From the NCBI RefSeq assembly GCF_002897295.1, contig NZ_BEXF01000003.1, forward strand, positions 1 to 64,000: a stretch of DNA of 64,000 bases, in the 5' to 3' direction. The notes under the pieces were generated by a model that saw only the letters and a list, made by a program, of their open reading frames with translations, did not search any database and was not told where the DNA came from. The DNA comes from Brevibacillus reuszeri. Its GTDB lineage: Bacteria; Bacillota; Bacilli; Brevibacillales; Brevibacillaceae. Within the stretch, counting starts at the first letter, position 1; each line of letters opens with the position of its first letter. Positions 1 through 8,395 of the stretch are shown in pieces. The position numbers and the translations under genes are program-made.

Positions 1-59
1 AGGATTTGTTCAATAGCCGTAATTTTTACCGGACCGGAAATCTTTGCTCTGTGAGACAT
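1..59 (-). CDS. 5' end of an unidentified gene, cut by the window edge
   Basis: An ATG at 57-59 (minus strand) follows a strong AAGGAGGAG ribosome binding site at about 68-76 and opens a frame that stays open to the window edge. It gives 19 residues beginning MSHRAKISGPVKITAIEQI. The basic start followed by a helix of the type K-I-x-A-I-E-Q resembles the N-terminal helix-turn-helix of IS3/IS150-type transposase OrfA proteins, but 19 residues cannot establish this. A perfect inverted repeat lies just upstream of the ribosome binding site. The product cannot be named from this fragment. Confidence 0.55.
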   Translation of the reverse strand, partial: MSHRAKISGPVKITAIEQI

Positions 60-78
60 AAAAATGCTCCTCCTTGCA

Positions 79-110
79 GGTAGACAGTTTTATTATTTCA
101 ACTGTCTACC
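79..110 (-). promoter_or_regulatory. Perfect 11-bp inverted repeat (10-nt loop) before the clipped gene
   Basis: GGTAGACAGTT at 79-89 is mirrored exactly by AACTGTCTACC at 100-110, with an AT-rich 10-base spacer. It sits directly upstream of the ribosome binding site of the minus-strand gene starting at 59. The position suits an operator or a 5'-leader hairpin. No U-run follows, so it is not a typical terminator. Function is inferred from position only. Confidence 0.5.
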
Positions 111-164
111 CGAAGGGGAGCATATCAAATCGTAGCAGACATGCGATTGGTGGAGGTATTTTTA

Positions 165-503
165 TTAAGTAAACGATTCATCACTCTCGCTAGCAGGAAA
201 CTGCTCATGCAAAAACTTGGCAAGATCGATCTCCCCTTCCGCCGAAACCACCACACCTTCGCTTTCCAGGTACATCTTTTGCAAAGTGAATGATTCATCA
301 TCCGTAAGTCCGATTCGGCCTTTGGCATTGATTACTCTGTGCCAAGGCAGCTTGTACTTTTTGCTCATCGAATGGAGTATGCGAACAATTTGTCTCGCTC
401 CCCGCGGGCTTCCTGCCAATGCAGCGATTTGTCCGTATGTCATGACGCGTCCTTCGGGAATGCTGCCAATAATGGCGATCGCCCTCTCCGTAAAAGGCCT
501 CAT
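165..503 (-). CDS. Alkyltransferase-like protein (ATL / MGMT-family, no active-site Cys)
   Basis: The 112-residue product matches the DNA-binding domain of O6-methylguanine-DNA methyltransferase. It has the winged-helix segment MTYGQIAALAGSPRGARQIV and then PWHRVINAKGRIG. In true methyltransferases the motif is PCHRV. Here residue 54 is Trp, the hallmark of alkyltransferase-like proteins (Atl1/YbaZ type), which bind O6-alkylguanine and flag it for nucleotide excision repair instead of removing the alkyl group. The start at 503 (MRPFTERA) fits the family length. The frame stays open upstream to 593, but that extension contains the arm of a hairpin and does not look like the family. It is cytoplasmic and probably transcribed alone or with the upstream peptidase gene. 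Confidence 0.85.
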   Translation of the reverse strand: MRPFTERAIAIIGSIPEGRVMTYGQIAALAGSPRGARQIVRILHSMSKKYKLPWHRVINAKGRIGLTDDESFTLQKMYLESEGVVVSAEGEIDLAKFLHEQFPASESDESFT

Positions 504-543
504 ATTCCTTTCGTGCCCCTCTTCCTTTCGTTGATAGGCAAGC

Positions 544-574
544 GGGCTTGTGACGCTTTCGCCATCACAAGCCC
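544..574 (-). terminator. Hairpin after the M3 peptidase gene
   Basis: GGGCTTGTGA (544-553) and TCACAAGCCC (565-574) form a perfect 10-bp stem about 40 nt past the stop of the 615-2414 gene and before the ATL gene. No long U-run follows on the minus strand, so termination may be weak and some read-through into the ATL gene is possible. Confidence 0.45.
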
Positions 575-614
575 CCACACGTCTCAAATTCAAATCATCG
601 TCTTTTGCGTTAGT

Positions 615-2414
615 TTAAAACAGTTTTTCCAATTCGTCTACCAGACTGCCGACATACGCTACAGCATCGCGAATCGGTTGTGGATCTGCCATGTTGACAC
701 CTGCTAGCTGCATCAGCTCCAAAGGCGTTTTTGTACCGCCTGCTTTCAGTGCTTCCAGCCAACGATCAACGGCAGGCTGACCTTCCTTTTGAATGCTTGC
801 AGCCATCGCAGTAGAGGCAGTCAGGCCCGCTGCATACGTGTACGGATACAAGCCCATGTAGTAATGCGGTTGACGCATCCAGGTCAGGCTCGCTGCCGGA
901 TCGAGATCGACTGCGTCTCCCCAGAATTCGGAGAGCACCTCGCCTTTCCATTCGCACAGCTTCTTCGCAGTCAACGGCACATCTTGCATCGCAGCTTCAT
1001 ATACTTTACGCTGCATTCTACCTTCAAGCAAGTGAGTGACAAAGTTGTGGTAGTACGTATTCATCAGCTGCAAAATTACCCAGCGCTTCAAACGAGGATC
1101 GTCGGATTGCTGCATGATATGCTGTGCCAGCAAAAGCTCGTTGATCGTCGACGGTGCCTCGATAAAATACAGGGATGGACGTGCATTGGTAAAAGTCTGA
1201 TTGCGTCCCGCCAGTGCGAAATGACCGCAATGACCAAGCTCGTGAGCCAGTGTAAACGCACTGCGCATATTGCCCGACCAGGTAATCAAGATGTAGGAAT
1301 GGTTGCTGTACGGTGTGGAGCAGAAGGCCCCTGTGGACTTGCCTACGTTGTCTACATAGTCAATCCAGCGCTCATTCAGCGCTTTTTCCATGATCTCTGC
1401 ATATTCAGGTCCCATTACCTCAAGAGCTGCTTTGATTGTGCGTCCTGCTTCTTCAATCGTAACTGGCGGACTGAACTCAGGATCGAGCGGCGCTTTCAAA
1501 TCACAGAAGGAGAGCTTTTCCAGTCCGAGCTCTTTGGCTTTCAGCTTTGCAAAGCGACGCATGTGTGGTGCAAGCTCCGTCCCGATAATATCCAAAATGT
1601 TATGGTACATCTCCAGTGTCACCTGCTGCGGGTGCAGGAGCATCTCGGTAACCGACTCATATCCACGCAATCTGGACATGACCGTCTGTTTCTTGACTTC
1701 TGTTGCATACACAGAAGCAAAGGAATTCTGATAGGATGCAAGCGTGCGCGAGAACGACTCGTAGGCAGATCTGCGCAGCTTTATATCAGATGACATTTCA
1801 TAATCAGATTCAAACAGAGCAAACGAGACCGGATTCTCTACTCCATTACTGTCTGTCACGGATTCAAAGGACATATCCGAAAGCTTTCCACGCTGATAGA
1901 TGGTGTAAGGGGCTGCAAACACTTCGCCCAATGCTGCCAAAGCTGCTTCCGTATCCGCTGAGAGACGATGCGGCTTCGTTTCTAAAAGGTCAGACAGGTG
2001 TTTGCGGAAAGGCTCCAAGCCAGGCTCTTCCTGCAGGAATTTTTCAATTTCTCCTTCTGGCAATGCTAATATCTCCGAAGGGATAAAAGAAAGCGATGCG
2101 TTTAGATGAGAAACCATATCCCCTACTCGCGCAGAATTCGCCTGATTTTGTGGGTTCGTTCCGTCTTCAGAGGATCGCAGGCTTGCGTAGGACGCCACAA
2201 GCTGTGCCCGGATCGTAATAGCTTCTCTTGCCTCGAAGCAAGCAAGCAGTGTTTCAGCACTCGTATGTAATTGACCTTGAAACGCAGTAACAACCGGCAG
2301 TTGACTCACAATATCAGATAGTTCAGTTTCCCACGCTTCTTGACTTTCGAACAGATCATCCAAATTCCACGTAAGCGATACATCGACTTGGTCACGCGTC
2401 TGTCTTGTTTTCAC
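615..2414 (-). CDS. pepF: M3-family oligoendopeptidase (PepF-like)
   Basis: This is a 599-residue cytoplasmic zinc endopeptidase of family M3 that cleaves medium-length peptides. The zinc site is visible at about residue 394 as AHELGHCGHF, an HExxH motif. The third ligand Glu falls in EAPSTINE some 25 residues later. The N-terminal helical region (about 20-150) and the C-terminal segment HYYMGLYPYTYAAGL are typical of PepF-like enzymes. The length agrees with the family (about 600). There is no signal peptide. The gene is divergent from the lipoprotein gene at 2582 and is followed by a hairpin at 544-574. Its likely job is peptide turnover, consistent with other peptidases in this window. The exact subclade (PepF versus PepB) is uncertain. 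Confidence 0.9.
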   Translation of the reverse strand: MKTRQTRDQVDVSLTWNLDDLFESQEAWETELSDIVSQLPVVTAFQGQLHTSAETLLACFEAREAITIRAQLVASYASLRSSEDGTNPQNQANSARVGDMVSHLNASLSFIPSEILALPEGEIEKFLQEEPGLEPFRKHLSDLLETKPHRLSADTEAALAALGEVFAAPYTIYQRGKLSDMSFESVTDSNGVENPVSFALFESDYEMSSDIKLRRSAYESFSRTLASYQNSFASVYATEVKKQTVMSRLRGYESVTEMLLHPQQVTLEMYHNILDIIGTELAPHMRRFAKLKAKELGLEKLSFCDLKAPLDPEFSPPVTIEEAGRTIKAALEVMGPEYAEIMEKALNERWIDYVDNVGKSTGAFCSTPYSNHSYILITWSGNMRSAFTLAHELGHCGHFALAGRNQTFTNARPSLYFIEAPSTINELLLAQHIMQQSDDPRLKRWVILQLMNTYYHNFVTHLLEGRMQRKVYEAAMQDVPLTAKKLCEWKGEVLSEFWGDAVDLDPAASLTWMRQPHYYMGLYPYTYAAGLTASTAMAASIQKEGQPAVDRWLEALKAGGTKTPLELMQLAGVNMADPQPIRDAVAYVGSLVDELEKLF

Positions 2415-2581
2415 GGTTTATGCCTCCCTCGATGGTTCAATAAAATGTTTTCTATTATTAAAGTTTGATTCTCTTTCGAATTTTCCTCTAATTCTTAAAA
2501 ATAAAAGTATACTTATTATAATGTAAAATATTGGATGAAGCACTCACCTATTGCTACTATCTTACGTAGGAGGAGCTCCAT

Positions 2582-2998
2582 ATGATGAAATCAAACAATG
2601 CAATATTCAAAATCGTCTTATCATGCTCCTTGTTGTCTGCATGTTCATCCACTCAGGAAGCTTACTCGATTCCATCAGCAGAAGCTTTGGAGCTTGATAC
2701 GGACACAGTTGATAAGCTGATTCAAATACATGAAATCGCAAGAGAGGATGCCCAAGAAATTGGTTATCCTGTTACTCTGGTGTCACTTCCTATCCCCTCT
2801 ACTATTTATCAGGATGGCAAACCTCTTGGAGCCTATTTAGTAAAAGTCGCCTCCAAGTCCAAGAAGCATCCAGAAAAAGATCTCATTATTCTCTACTACT
2901 TTTCGATACAGCATGAGCTGCTGGTACGTATTCCTCTGGGTGAGAATGAGGAACTGATTGAAACCAACACGGTTCGACCAAAAAACATTCACTTTTAA
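2582..2998 (+). CDS. Small putative lipoprotein of unknown function
   Basis: The 138-residue product begins with a basic n-region, a hydrophobic stretch and the lipobox LLSAC-S (Cys about residue 21), so it should be lipid-anchored on the outer face of the membrane. The mature part is about 115 residues, mixed alpha/beta, with a repeating pattern of Lys/Glu and a segment LIILYYFSIQHELLVRIPL that reads as beta-strands. I do not recognise the family. The ribosome binding site AGGAGGAG lies at about 2568-2575, 6-9 nt before two adjacent ATGs (2582, 2585). It is monocistronic, between the divergent pepF and the aminopeptidase gene. Confidence 0.75.
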   Translation: MMKSNNAIFKIVLSCSLLSACSSTQEAYSIPSAEALELDTDTVDKLIQIHEIAREDAQEIGYPVTLVSLPIPSTIYQDGKPLGAYLVKVASKSKKHPEKDLIILYYFSIQHELLVRIPLGENEELIETNTVRPKNIHF

Positions 2999-3148
2999 CT
3001 CATCAAGGTAAATTAGCTCGAAATCGCATGGGATCTGTCTGTTTCTGCGCTTTCCTAGGAAATGAGAAAATAAGTAGCAAGTATTTCCAGACAAATAGGT
3101 ATAATAGAACAGAATGCTCGCTTTGTAATGGAAGAGGAGGTTTTCACC

Positions 3149-4375
3149 ATGTCTTTTGATACTAATTTTGAACGTTATGCAGAGCTCGCCGTCAAAATAG
3201 GGGTAAACGTACAACCGATGCAAACACTCGTCATCACGGCTCCTATTTCTACTGCCCCTTTTGTCCGGAAGGTTGCAAAAAAGGCATATGAAGCAGGAGC
3301 AAAGCATGTCATTATGGAGTGGTCAGATGATGAATTGACACGCTTGAAATTTGATCTCGCTCCAGACGAAGCCTTTTCAGAATACCCACTGTGGAAGGCA
3401 AAAGGGTTGGAGGAAATGGCTGAGAACGGCGCAGCCTTTTTGTACGTAACAGCGTCTAACCCTGATCTATTAAAGGGAGTAAAGCTAGATCGAATCTCTG
3501 CCTCTAATAAAGCTGCGGGTCAAGCCCTACATGCGTTTCGCAATTACACCATGTCCGATAAAGTGAGCTGGTGCGTCCTCGCCGTGCCTTCTCCACAATG
3601 GGCTGCCATGGTCTTCCCTAACCTCCCTGCTGAGGAGCAGGAAGCTGCGCTGTGGGAAGCCATCTTCCGGGCAACCCGTGCTGACATGAATGATCCAGTA
3701 CAAGCATGGCATGATCATCATGCGGCGCTGAACAGTAAGGTCGATTTGCTAAATGCAAAGCAATATCGATACTTGCATTACACAGCTCCAGGAACTGAGC
3801 TAACGATCGAGCTGCCTCCCAAACACATCTGGATTGGCGGCGGTGGCCATAACGAAAAGGGTGTTTTCTTTATGGCAAACATGCCGACGGAGGAAGTATT
3901 TACTGCTCCTCTGAAAACAGGAGTAAACGGCAAGGTAACCAGCACAAAGCCGCTTAGCTATCACGGCAATCTCATTGAAAATTTCACGCTGACCTTTAAA
4001 GATGGCAGAATCGTAGAAGCAACAGCGGAAAAAGGAGAAGCATCGCTCAAGCAATTGATTGAAACAGACGAAGGCTCACATTACTTGGGTGAAGTAGCGT
4101 TAGTCCCTCATCTCTCGCCTATTTCCCAATCGAATATTATTTTTTACAATACATTGTTTGATGAGAATGCCTCTAACCATCTCGCTATTGGAAATGCTTA
4201 CTCCGTCAATATCGAAAATGGAGCAAACATGACCAAAGAAGAGATAGAGCAATACGGAATCAATACGAGCATGACGCATGTGGATTTCATGATCGGCTCG
4301 GCTGAGATGGATATCGACGGGGAAACGGCTGACGGAAATCGGGAGCCTATTTTCCGCAAAGGCAATTGGGCTTAA
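3149..4375 (+). CDS. ampS: M29-family metallo-aminopeptidase (AmpS/AmpT type)
   Basis: The 408-residue product is a family M29 aminopeptidase, a cytoplasmic dimeric enzyme using two metal ions to release N-terminal residues from peptides. Expected metal ligands are visible: Glu in MPTEEVF, Glu in YLGEVALVPH, His in NASNHLAIGNAY, and the His/Asp pair in MTHVDFMIGS. I place the start at 3149 (MSFDTNFERY). A perfect AAGAGGAGG lies 8 nt upstream, and M29 proteins start this way. An in-frame ATG at 3128 precedes that ribosome binding site. A TATAAT hexamer at 3100-3105 is a candidate -10 element. A strong intrinsic terminator follows. Confidence 0.92.
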   Translation: MSFDTNFERYAELAVKIGVNVQPMQTLVITAPISTAPFVRKVAKKAYEAGAKHVIMEWSDDELTRLKFDLAPDEAFSEYPLWKAKGLEEMAENGAAFLYVTASNPDLLKGVKLDRISASNKAAGQALHAFRNYTMSDKVSWCVLAVPSPQWAAMVFPNLPAEEQEAALWEAIFRATRADMNDPVQAWHDHHAALNSKVDLLNAKQYRYLHYTAPGTELTIELPPKHIWIGGGGHNEKGVFFMANMPTEEVFTAPLKTGVNGKVTSTKPLSYHGNLIENFTLTFKDGRIVEATAEKGEASLKQLIETDEGSHYLGEVALVPHLSPISQSNIIFYNTLFDENASNHLAIGNAYSVNIENGANMTKEEIEQYGINTSMTHVDFMIGSAEMDIDGETADGNREPIFRKGNWA

Positions 4376-4385
4376 ATTCATGGCG

Positions 4386-4416
4386 AAAAAGGAGAGGTGA
4401 CCGCCTCTCCTTTTTT
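4386..4416. terminator. Bidirectional intrinsic terminator between ampS and cdaS
   Basis: GGAGAGG (4391-4397) pairs with CCTCTCC (4404-4410), flanked by an A-run (4386-4390) and a T-run (4411-4416). The symmetry serves both converging genes. Confidence 0.85.
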
Positions 4417-4458
4417 CTGTACGATACAAAATTAGCGCGACGAAGCTACATCCCTGAG

Positions 4459-5070
4459 CTATTGCGTAATGATCGGATATAGATGCCCCTGAAGCGCAAA
4501 GGATGCTTTCCCTGTCTCCTCAGAGACTACGATGATCAGAGCATCACTCACTTCGCTCATGCCGATCGCAGCCCGATGCCGCGTACCCAGCTTTTTTTCC
4601 CCGACCACGACCTGTGACAGCGGAAGCACGTTTGCGGCGGAAATAATTTGATTTTGCCGAACGAGCACTGCACCATCATGCAGAGGACCGCCCGGAAAAA
4701 AGATTGACTCCAGCAAAGAATGGCTGAGCCACGCTCCAATCGGAATACCTGCTTGCAGAAGCGTGCTCAGCGTGTCATTGCGCTCAATAACGATGAGAGC
4801 CCCTTGTCTTTTCGCTGCCAAGTGCTGGACAGCAACAGAAACATCCTCGTATTTGTCTGTATACGGCGCTAAATAGCATTGCAAATAAAAGGATGCCGCT
4901 ACCGTCTCCAGTCTACTGAATCTGCTTCTGATCTTTTCAAAGGTACCTAGAAGACACCCATTTTCGTTAGCGAGAACGTCTATGCTTTCTTCCATTGCTT
5001 TTGAAATCGCGACTAATTCTGCTCGCAGCTCCTGCTTCAACAGCGATGTATCACAATTCACATGCTCCAT
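4459..5070 (-). CDS. cdaS: CdaS-type diadenylate cyclase (spore-type DAC)
   Basis: The 203-residue protein carries a C-terminal DisA-N/DAC domain that makes c-di-AMP from two ATP. The two signature motifs are present: PLHDGAVLVR (DGA) at about 145-155 and LGTRHRAAIG (RHR) at about 175-185. The N-terminal 60 residues are two helices without membrane segments, as in the CdaS (YojJ) class. In Bacillus that class is made in the forespore and autoinhibited by these helices. Length matches CdaS (about 207) rather than DisA (360) or the membrane CdaA (270). A TGAGGGG ribosome binding site precedes the ATG. It lies 112 bp downstream of pxpA on the same strand, so read-through from that operon is possible, but a sporulation promoter of its own is expected. 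Confidence 0.88.
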   Translation of the reverse strand: MEHVNCDTSLLKQELRAELVAISKAMEESIDVLANENGCLLGTFEKIRSRFSRLETVAASFYLQCYLAPYTDKYEDVSVAVQHLAAKRQGALIVIERNDTLSTLLQAGIPIGAWLSHSLLESIFFPGGPLHDGAVLVRQNQIISAANVLPLSQVVVGEKKLGTRHRAAIGMSEVSDALIIVVSEETGKASFALQGHLYPIITQ

Positions 5071-5182
5071 GGAAACCCCTCAATCACAAAATTGTCTTTC
5101 CGTCCTTCTCTTATGGTTGAGTGTTCCCATCTACTGACAAAAGCATCCGGCTTACAGCACCTGAAAATCGATACACCTGCCC

Positions 5183-5944
5183 CTAAGCATGAAAAGCCTT
5201 TACCGAAATTTGCGCGGCGGTAAGTGCCTGTCGAATATGCTGGGCGAATTCGAGTGCATGAGCCCCATCTCCATGAATGCATATCGTATCAGCGGAAATA
5301 GGCACATCGATCCCTTGCTCGGACTGCACAACGCCTTCTTTAACCATCCTCACGACCTGCGTCAATGACTTTTCCTGGTCTGTAATCATGGCATTCGGTT
5401 GGGTGCGTGGTGTAAGTGTACCGTCTTGTTGATACGTCCGATCAGCAAAAACCTCATGTGCAGCACGCAGGCCAATCTTCTCACATGCCTTCGTGAGCTC
5501 ACTGCCTGCCAGTCCAAACAGAATGAGATTGGGATTAACCTGATACACAGCTTCTGCGATCGCTTCAGCAAGTGGTGCTCTGGTGGCAGCCATATTATAT
5601 AAAGCGCCATGAGGTTTTACGTGCTGCATCACTCCACCTTCTGCTTGGACAAAGGCCTGTAGCGCTCCGATCTGGTAAACGACGATATCATGAGCTTCCT
5701 CTGCGGACAGCGCCATATTTCTACGTCCAAACCCGACCAGATCAGGAAATCCTGGATGAGCCCCGATCGCTACGCCCGCTTCCAATGCCATTCGTACTGT
5801 CTTTTTCATGGTGGCAGGGTCCCCTGCATGGAAGCCACAGGCGATGTTAGCCGAGCTGATATACGTCAATATTTCCTTGTCATTTCCTAACGAGTAAGCA
5901 CCAAAGCTTTCTCCCATGTCGCAGTTAATGTCTACAGCTTTCAT
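5183..5944 (-). CDS. pxpA: 5-oxoprolinase subunit A (LamB/YcsF family)
   Basis: The 253-residue protein is PxpA, one of three subunits of the prokaryotic ATP-dependent 5-oxoprolinase, which opens pyroglutamate to glutamate. Family landmarks are [15 protein letters not shown] at the start, [12 protein letters not shown] at about 35-45, and [10 protein letters not shown] near 110. The start at 5944 is set by GGAGGG 7 nt upstream. A farther in-frame ATG at 5959 lies within that site. Its start overlaps the stop of pxpC by ATGA, implying translational coupling. It is the last catabolic gene of the long minus-strand operon. Confidence 0.95.
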   Translation of the reverse strand: MKAVDINCDMGESFGAYSLGNDKEILTYISSANIACGFHAGDPATMKKTVRMALEAGVAIGAHPGFPDLVGFGRRNMALSAEEAHDIVVYQIGALQAFVQAEGGVMQHVKPHGALYNMAATRAPLAEAIAEAVYQVNPNLILFGLAGSELTKACEKIGLRAAHEVFADRTYQQDGTLTPRTQPNAMITDQEKSLTQVVRMVKEGVVQSEQGIDVPISADTICIHGDGAHALEFAQHIRQALTAAQISVKAFHA

Positions 5945-6957
5945 CGTTCGACCCTCCATCCCACATACATTTCCATCCCGAGTTTAATCTGTTTCAACAA
6001 GATCTCTCGCTCGTATAGCGCTGTCTGGGCATCACGAAGCGAGATCTCCACAAAACGAACGGATTCGCCTGGCCGTAATTGAGCTACAACTGACAAGTCT
6101 ACACTTGCCACGTAACCGATTTTGGGATAACCACCGATCGTTTGTCGATCCGCCATGAGAATAATCGGTTGTCCGTCAGGTGGGACCTGTATCGTTCCTG
6201 AGGTGACGGCAGCTGAAATCAGCTCGTTTGGAGAAGTCAGAGTAAGGGGCGGCCCGGTTAGGCGATATCCCATCCGGTCGGAACGTGGCGAAACCTGAAA
6301 GGATTGTCGAAAAAAGCTGTGCCTGCTCTCCTCTGTGAAATCATCAAATTGCTCTCCGCGAATCACTCGTACAACAGCTTCTTGAGTCGTAGCATAGGAA
6401 TTAGCGGAAATAAACCAATTCATATGGGAATAGGCGGACGTACCCACCTGATTTTTCAAGTGTTGAGCGAGAAAAAGACTATACGGACTTTGCTCATGAT
6501 GGCCAAGCTTATCACCTGACTTCAGCATTCTTCCCTCGAAGCCTCCAAAGCCTGCCCTCAGGTTGGTGCTCCGACTCCCCATGACTAGAGGAACGTCCAA
6601 CCCACCTGCTACCGCTAAATAGGCACGGCATCCGTGCTTGGCATGTCCAAACTGCAGGACACTCCCACTTTTAATCCATACGGGACGATTCGATAAAACA
6701 GGCTGGCCATCGATCATCGGGCTGAACTCGCCACCACATATCGCTATAACCATGTCTTTTTGAAACAGCAAGGTTGGACCTTTTATCGTGATCTCAAGAA
6801 CTGCGTCAGTAGACTTGTTGCCGACTAAGAGATTAGCCATTTGCAAAGCCAAATCGTCCATCGCTCCACCTACATTGACACCGTGCTGTTGATATCCATA
6901 TCTGCCACGATCTTGCACAGTTGTACTAAGTCCGGGCGAAATGACTTCTATACTCAC
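5941..6957 (-). CDS. pxpC: 5-oxoprolinase subunit C (AHS2 / biotin-dependent carboxyltransferase family)
   Basis: The 338-residue PxpC protein is homologous to the allophanate hydrolase/urea-carboxylase AHS2 domain. Recognisable segments are [19 protein letters not shown] at the N-terminus, [18 protein letters not shown], and the late RTGPPL-like stretch [16 protein letters not shown] followed by [20 protein letters not shown]. It works with PxpA and PxpB on pyroglutamate in the cytoplasm. It begins with GTG, which overlaps the stop of pxpB (GTGA), and it ends in an ATGA overlap with pxpA. The three genes are therefore one translationally coupled unit. Confidence 0.95.
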   Translation of the reverse strand: MSIEVISPGLSTTVQDRGRYGYQQHGVNVGGAMDDLALQMANLLVGNKSTDAVLEITIKGPTLLFQKDMVIAICGGEFSPMIDGQPVLSNRPVWIKSGSVLQFGHAKHGCRAYLAVAGGLDVPLVMGSRSTNLRAGFGGFEGRMLKSGDKLGHHEQSPYSLFLAQHLKNQVGTSAYSHMNWFISANSYATTQEAVVRVIRGEQFDDFTEESRHSFFRQSFQVSPRSDRMGYRLTGPPLTLTSPNELISAAVTSGTIQVPPDGQPIILMADRQTIGGYPKIGYVASVDLSVVAQLRPGESVRFVEISLRDAQTALYEREILLKQIKLGMEMYVGWRVER

Positions 6958-7670
6958 GAAGACACCTTCTTCCTCTCATCGTATTCCTCTTCAGAAATAG
7001 GATGGAAGCGAATCTTGTCACCTGAGCGCAAAAGACTCGGCGAGTGTTCATCTGGCTGAAACAAGCACTGTGGTGTTCGACCTATGATTTGCCATCCGCC
7101 GGGGCTTTCAATTGAGTAAATTCCAGTTTGAGAGCCCCCGATCCCTACACTTCCCATCGGAATAGAGAGTCGTGGCGAAGACCGTCGTGGTGTAGAAAGT
7201 CGCTCATCCATCCCGCCTAAATACGGAAATCCTGGAGCAAAACCGATCATGTAGACCAGGTACTCTCTAGAGGAATGGATGGCAATGACCTCATCACTAC
7301 TGATACCGTTATGCTTTGCTACTACTTCCAAATCCGGACCGAAGCTGCCACCGTAGCAAACCGGAATTTCTACGAGCCTAGCTTCTCGCGCGTAGCTTTC
7401 TGGAAGATGCTCTGCCATTTTCTTGAGAATTGCGAGGACACGCTCGTAAGGTATGACATCACTACTTGGATCAGAGAGAAGGATGGGATCATAATAGACC
7501 GTTACCGAAGTAAAGCCTGGTACGAATTCTACCATTCCGGGGAAAGGATGCTTCTGAAGGTACTCAGAAAACGTTACGACCTTCTCATGTGTCGTTTGAT
7601 CAATGACGTCCCCTAGTTTGACAATGACACCCGAATCCCCAAGAGGAGAGAATTCATGGTTAGGCAACAT
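6954..7670 (-). CDS. pxpB: 5-oxoprolinase subunit B (KipI/AHS1 family)
   Basis: The 238-residue PxpB subunit belongs to the AHS1 family, whose B. subtilis homologue is KipI. Visible family motifs are LGDSGVIVKLGD near the start, IGFAPGFPYLGGMDERL at about 150, PRLSIPMGSVGIGGSQTGIYS, and ESPGGWQIIGRTP near 190. The start at 7670 (MLPNHEFS) follows GGAGGGGG by 3-4 nt. An in-frame ATG at 7703 would precede that ribosome binding site. A gap of about 75 bp separates it from pcp upstream. KipI also inhibits the sporulation kinase KinA in B. subtilis. Embedding with pxpA and pxpC argues for the 5-oxoprolinase role here. Confidence 0.95.
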   Translation of the reverse strand: MLPNHEFSPLGDSGVIVKLGDVIDQTTHEKVVTFSEYLQKHPFPGMVEFVPGFTSVTVYYDPILLSDPSSDVIPYERVLAILKKMAEHLPESYAREARLVEIPVCYGGSFGPDLEVVAKHNGISSDEVIAIHSSREYLVYMIGFAPGFPYLGGMDERLSTPRRSSPRLSIPMGSVGIGGSQTGIYSIESPGGWQIIGRTPQCLFQPDEHSPSLLRSGDKIRFHPISEEEYDERKKVSS

Positions 7671-7747
7671 TTCCCCCTCCATTTCGATTATCGGTTCTGT
7701 CACGTTACCTTATAAGAAAAGAAAAGAGGAGGTTCACTCCTCTAAGA

Positions 7748-8395
7748 TCAACTGATCTGTCCGCCACTTACGACCATATCTTGATCATGGGAAATCACGG
7801 CTTCAATTGCCACACGCAAACCTTTTACAATCGTTTCCAGCGCCATGCTTGGTTGTCCTGACTGTCTGGCTGCCTGTTCTGGAAGGTACGGGATATGGAT
7901 GAACCCGCCGCGGATGGCCGCCTTATTCTCAGCTACGTAATGCATCAAGCCATAAAAAACGTGGTTGCATACATACGTGCCCGCTGTCTGCGAGATAGAA
8001 GCAGGGATTCCTTGTTGCTGCAGCTCATGGACCATTGACTTGATCGGAAGAGTCGACCAGTAAGCAGCAGGGCCATGCTCCACAATCGGGGTGTCGATGG
8101 GCTGGTTTCCTTCATTATCGGAAATCCGAGCATCATTCACATTGATCGCGACGCGCTCGATAGAAAGGTCACCACGGCCACCTGCTTGGCCTATGCACAA
8201 GACGATATCTGGCTTCGTCTCCTCAATTGCTGCATACAGATGCTCGATCGATTTATTAAAAACAGTAGGAATCTGCCGGACTTCCACTTTGTATTGATCA
8301 GATTCGATTTTAGCCAGCTCTTTGACTGACTCCCAAGCTGGGTTTATAGGCTCTCCTCCAAAAGGGTCAAATCCTGTAACAAGAACCTTTGTCAT
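7748..8395 (-). CDS. pcp: Pyroglutamyl-peptidase I
   Basis: This 215-residue cysteine peptidase of family C15 removes N-terminal pyroglutamate from peptides in the cytoplasm. The start [14 protein letters not shown] is diagnostic. The catalytic Cys is in [15 protein letters not shown] (about residue 143), the His in [12 protein letters not shown], and the Glu in the segment around 80. Its ATG overlaps the stop of the M14 gene (ATGA). Placement between a peptide importer and 5-oxoprolinase makes a complete route: peptide in, pyroglutamate released, glutamate formed. Confidence 0.96.
   Translation of the reverse strand: MTKVLVTGFDPFGGEPINPAWESVKELAKIESDQYKVEVRQIPTVFNKSIEHLYAAIEETKPDIVLCIGQAGGRGDLSIERVAINVNDARISDNEGNQPIDTPIVEHGPAAYWSTLPIKSMVHELQQQGIPASISQTAGTYVCNHVFYGLMHYVAENKAAIRGGFIHIPYLPEQAARQSGQPSMALETIVKGLRVAIEAVISHDQDMVVSGGQIS

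Noticed and set aside
789..1793. 334-residue plus-strand frame
   Set aside because: It is antisense to the M3 peptidase gene, lacks a ribosome binding site and gives no recognisable protein; a shadow of the real gene.
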